From: Rhizobiales bacterium UBA697
GTDB taxonomy: Bacteria; Pseudomonadota; Alphaproteobacteria; Rhizobiales; Ancalomicrobiaceae
Direction: 5' to 3'
Assembly (NCBI GenBank): GCA_002298965.1
Contig: DBMN01000133.1
Coordinates: forward strand, 1 to 16,395
Length of the DNA: 16,395 nucleotides
A model generated the notes under the pieces. It did not search any database and was not told where the DNA came from. It saw only the letters and a list, made by a program, of their open reading frames with translations. This document shows positions 14,713 to 16,395 of the stretch, piece after piece. The stretch's first letter is position 1. Every line of letters begins with the position of its first letter. The translations under genes and the position numbers were made by a program.

Positions 14713-15612
14713 ATGGCAGACAAGGCCACTCCTTCGGCGCCGGCCCTCTTCGGCTCGGACGCCTATTCTCCCGCCGAGATCCAGGACAAGGTCGAGAAGC
14801 TCGGCATCAAGAAGGCGCACATGCCCTTCCTGCCCGAACTGGTGCTGGCGATCGTCGCCGGCGGCTCGATCGGGCTCGGCGGCATGTTCTTCTCGATCGT
14901 GCTGGGTGACCCCACGCTCGGCTATGCCGCGCAGCGCATCCTGGGCGGTGTCGTGTTCACCCTCGGCCTCGGCTTGGTGATGATCGCCGGCGCCGAACTC
15001 TTCACCGGCAACTGCCTGATCGTCATGGCCTGGGCCAACAAGCAGATCTCGACGGCTGAAGTCCTCAAGAACTGGACGATCGTCTGGTTCGGCAACCTGA
15101 TCGGCGCGCTCGGCCTCGTGTTCCTCTTGTGGATGTGCCACTTCCCCGACCTCAACGGCGGCAACGTCGGTCTGGGGATGCTGAAGCTCGCGGTGTCGAA
15201 GCTCTCGCCCGACTTCACGACGATCTTCTTCAAGGGCGTCATGTGCAACATCCTGGTCTGCCTCGGCGTCTGGCTCGCCTATGCCGGCCGCTCGGTCGCC
15301 GACAAGATGGCCGGCATGGTGTTCCCGGTCGCCGCCTTCATCGCCGCCGGCTTCGAACACTGCATCGCCAACATGCTGTTCCTGCCGATGGCCTGGCTGA
15401 TGACCGTCACCGGTCACGTCCCCGCCGGCTTCGACACCTCGGTGATCACCATCCCCTCGATCATCCACAATCTCGTCCCCGCCACGCTCGGCAACATCGT
15501 CGGCGGCGCCGGATTCGTCGGTGCGATCTACTGGCTGATCTACCGCAAGGGCCTCGGCGGCATCACCCCGCTGCCGCAGAGCGACGTCCCCGCCGGCCGC
15601 CCGGCGGAATGA
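14713..15612 (+). CDS. focA: Formate/nitrite-family transporter FocA/FocB (formate channel)
   Basis: This 299-residue membrane protein of the FNT family (E. coli FocA 285 aa) has about six hydrophobic helices and moves formate and protons across the inner membrane. The pore residues are present: Thr98 in GAELFTGNCLIV and His216 in AAGFEHCIANMLFLPM, offset by seven from E. coli Thr91 and His209. NWTIVWFGNLIGALG and VPATLGNIVGGAGFVG are typical. The ATG at 14713 is chosen because AGGAG lies 7 bases before it. An upstream ATG at 14656 would run through the inverted repeat. Its position after hycI mirrors focB at the end of E. coli hyf and implies supply of formate to FdhF. The focA symbol follows family usage; focB would be equally defensible. 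Confidence 0.93.
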   Translation: MADKATPSAPALFGSDAYSPAEIQDKVEKLGIKKAHMPFLPELVLAIVAGGSIGLGGMFFSIVLGDPTLGYAAQRILGGVVFTLGLGLVMIAGAELFTGNCLIVMAWANKQISTAEVLKNWTIVWFGNLIGALGLVFLLWMCHFPDLNGGNVGLGMLKLAVSKLSPDFTTIFFKGVMCNILVCLGVWLAYAGRSVADKMAGMVFPVAAFIAAGFEHCIANMLFLPMAWLMTVTGHVPAGFDTSVITIPSIIHNLVPATLGNIVGGAGFVGAIYWLIYRKGLGGITPLPQSDVPAGRPAE

Positions 15613-15622
15613 CCGACCCTCG

Positions 15623-15650
15623 CGCGCGGGGGCTCACCTCCCCCCGCGCG
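15623..15650 (+). terminator. Strong GC hairpin after focA, terminator-like
   Basis: CGCGCGGGGG at 15623-15632 and CCCCCGCGCG at 15641-15650 form a perfect 10-bp stem with an 8-base loop, 10 bases after the focA stop. The following sequence is C-rich (TCCCTCCCGC) with no T-run, so a factor-independent terminator of standard form is not shown. It most likely ends or stabilises the hyf-focA message and separates it from moaA. Confidence 0.5.
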
Positions 15651-15676
15651 TCCCTCCCGCGGTTCGGAACGACGCC

Positions 15677-16395
15677 ATGACCAGCCAGCCTCCGCGCGAC
15701 GCGAACCCCCGCCTCGTCGACGGCCACGATCGGCGCATCGACTATCTCCGCGTCTCGCTCACCGACCGCTGCAACTTCCGTTGCGGCTACTGCATGGGCG
15801 AGAACGCGACCTTCCTGCCGCGACACGAACTTCTCGCCCTCGAGGAGATCGACCGGCTGGCCTCGATCTTCGTCTCGCTCGGCGTCCGCCGCCTGCGACT
15901 GACCGGCGGCGAGCCGCTGGCGCGCCGCGGCGTCGTCGGACTGGTGCGGTCGCTCTCGCGCCACCTCGCCGACGGACGGCTCGACGAGATCACGCTCACC
16001 ACCAACGGTTCGCTCCTCGCGCCCGTCGCCGAGGATCTGTCTTCGGCCGGCGTGCGGCGGGTCAACGTCTCGCTCGACACGCTCGACCCCGTCCGCTTCG
16101 CCGAGATCTGCCGCACCGGCCGCCTGTCCGACGTGCTCGACGGTCTCGACGCCGCCCGCCGCGTCGGCATGGGCGTGCGCCTCAACGCCGTCGTGCTCGC
16201 CGGCATCAACGATCACGCCATCGAAGACCTGATGCTCTTCGCCCATGACCGCGGCATGAGCCTCGGCCTGATCGAGACCATGCCGATCGGTCACGGCGGC
16301 ATCGAGCCGTCGAACCGCTACGTACCGCTCGAGGCGGTGCGGCGGCGGCTCGAGGAGCGCTGGACGCTGACCGACCTGCCCGACCGGACGCAGGG
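15677..16395 (+). CDS. moaA: GTP 3',8-cyclase MoaA, 5' part (cut by the window end)
   Basis: The first 239 residues of this radical-SAM enzyme are visible, out of roughly 330-350 in the family. MoaA converts GTP to 3',8-cyclo-GTP, the first step of molybdenum cofactor synthesis, which FdhF needs. Seen here are the SAM-cluster motif RCNFRCGYCMGEN (Cys33, Cys37, Cys40), LTGGEPLARR, TLTTNGSLLAP, VNVSLDTLDP and LIETMPIGHGG. The CMGENATFLPR form, rather than the enterobacterial CLPDG, resembles alphaproteobacterial MoaA. The C-terminal second-cluster cysteines lie beyond the window. I place the start at the ATG at 15677, 64 bases after the focA stop. The preceding ribosome site is weak (GGAAC), so the start is less certain than for the hyf genes. 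It may have its own promoter or be read through from focA. Confidence 0.92.
   Translation, partial: MTSQPPRDANPRLVDGHDRRIDYLRVSLTDRCNFRCGYCMGENATFLPRHELLALEEIDRLASIFVSLGVRRLRLTGGEPLARRGVVGLVRSLSRHLADGRLDEITLTTNGSLLAPVAEDLSSAGVRRVNVSLDTLDPVRFAEICRTGRLSDVLDGLDAARRVGMGVRLNAVVLAGINDHAIEDLMLFAHDRGMSLGLIETMPIGHGGIEPSNRYVPLEAVRRRLEERWTLTDLPDRTQ

Noticed and set aside
1..16395. CRISPR arrays, tRNA or rRNA genes, transposases, phage genes, toxin-antitoxin pairs
   Set aside because: No regular spaced repeats, RNA-gene signatures or mobile-element proteins were seen. The window is densely filled by one coherent metabolic locus.

Overview
This is a GC-rich window, strongly biased to G or C at third codon positions. 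Apart from one AT-rich regulatory gap, it is a nearly complete formate hydrogenlyase (FHL) locus of the Hyf (hydrogenase-4, FHL-2, group 4a [NiFe]) type. The base composition and the MoaA sequence style point to an alphaproteobacterium, probably in or near the Hyphomicrobiales or another purple-bacterial-like lineage. The genus cannot be fixed from the sequence alone.

Layout. On the minus strand, hydN (2307-2852) and fdhF (78-2270) form a two-gene unit: a four-cluster ferredoxin and the molybdenum formate dehydrogenase H. A 590-bp divergent gap (2853-3442) separates this unit from a plus-strand operon. The half of the gap next to hydN is a chain of strong GC-rich hairpins, and the other half is an AT-rich promoter-like island. 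The plus-strand operon reads hyfA-hyfB-hyfC-hyfD-hyfE-hyfF-hyfG-hyfH-hyfI-hyfJ-hycI-focA (3443-15612), with very short gaps or 1-4 bp stop/start overlaps. A 10-bp GC hairpin then precedes a 5'-complete, 3'-truncated moaA (15677 to the window end).

How it works together (inference from the E. coli families). FocA moves formate. FdhF oxidises formate to CO2 with a molybdenum bis-pterin cofactor, to whose synthesis MoaA contributes. HydN and HyfA are the ferredoxin-type electron carriers around FdhF. HyfH, HyfI and HyfG carry electrons to the NiFe site and make H2. HyfB, HyfD and HyfF (three antiporter-like subunits), HyfC (NuoH-like) and HyfE form the membrane arm that may pump ions. HyfJ and HycI mature the large subunit, and HycI should remove the 32-residue tail still encoded on HyfG.

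Points of interest are a formate dehydrogenase with cysteine where E. coli has selenocysteine, an operon that combines the three-antiporter Hyf architecture with its own HycI protease, no HyfR/FhlA activator gene in view and no sigma-54 promoter I could find, and an unexplained, heavily base-paired 150-bp element upstream of hydN. The enzyme system itself belongs to a known family. The structured element is the best candidate for something undescribed.
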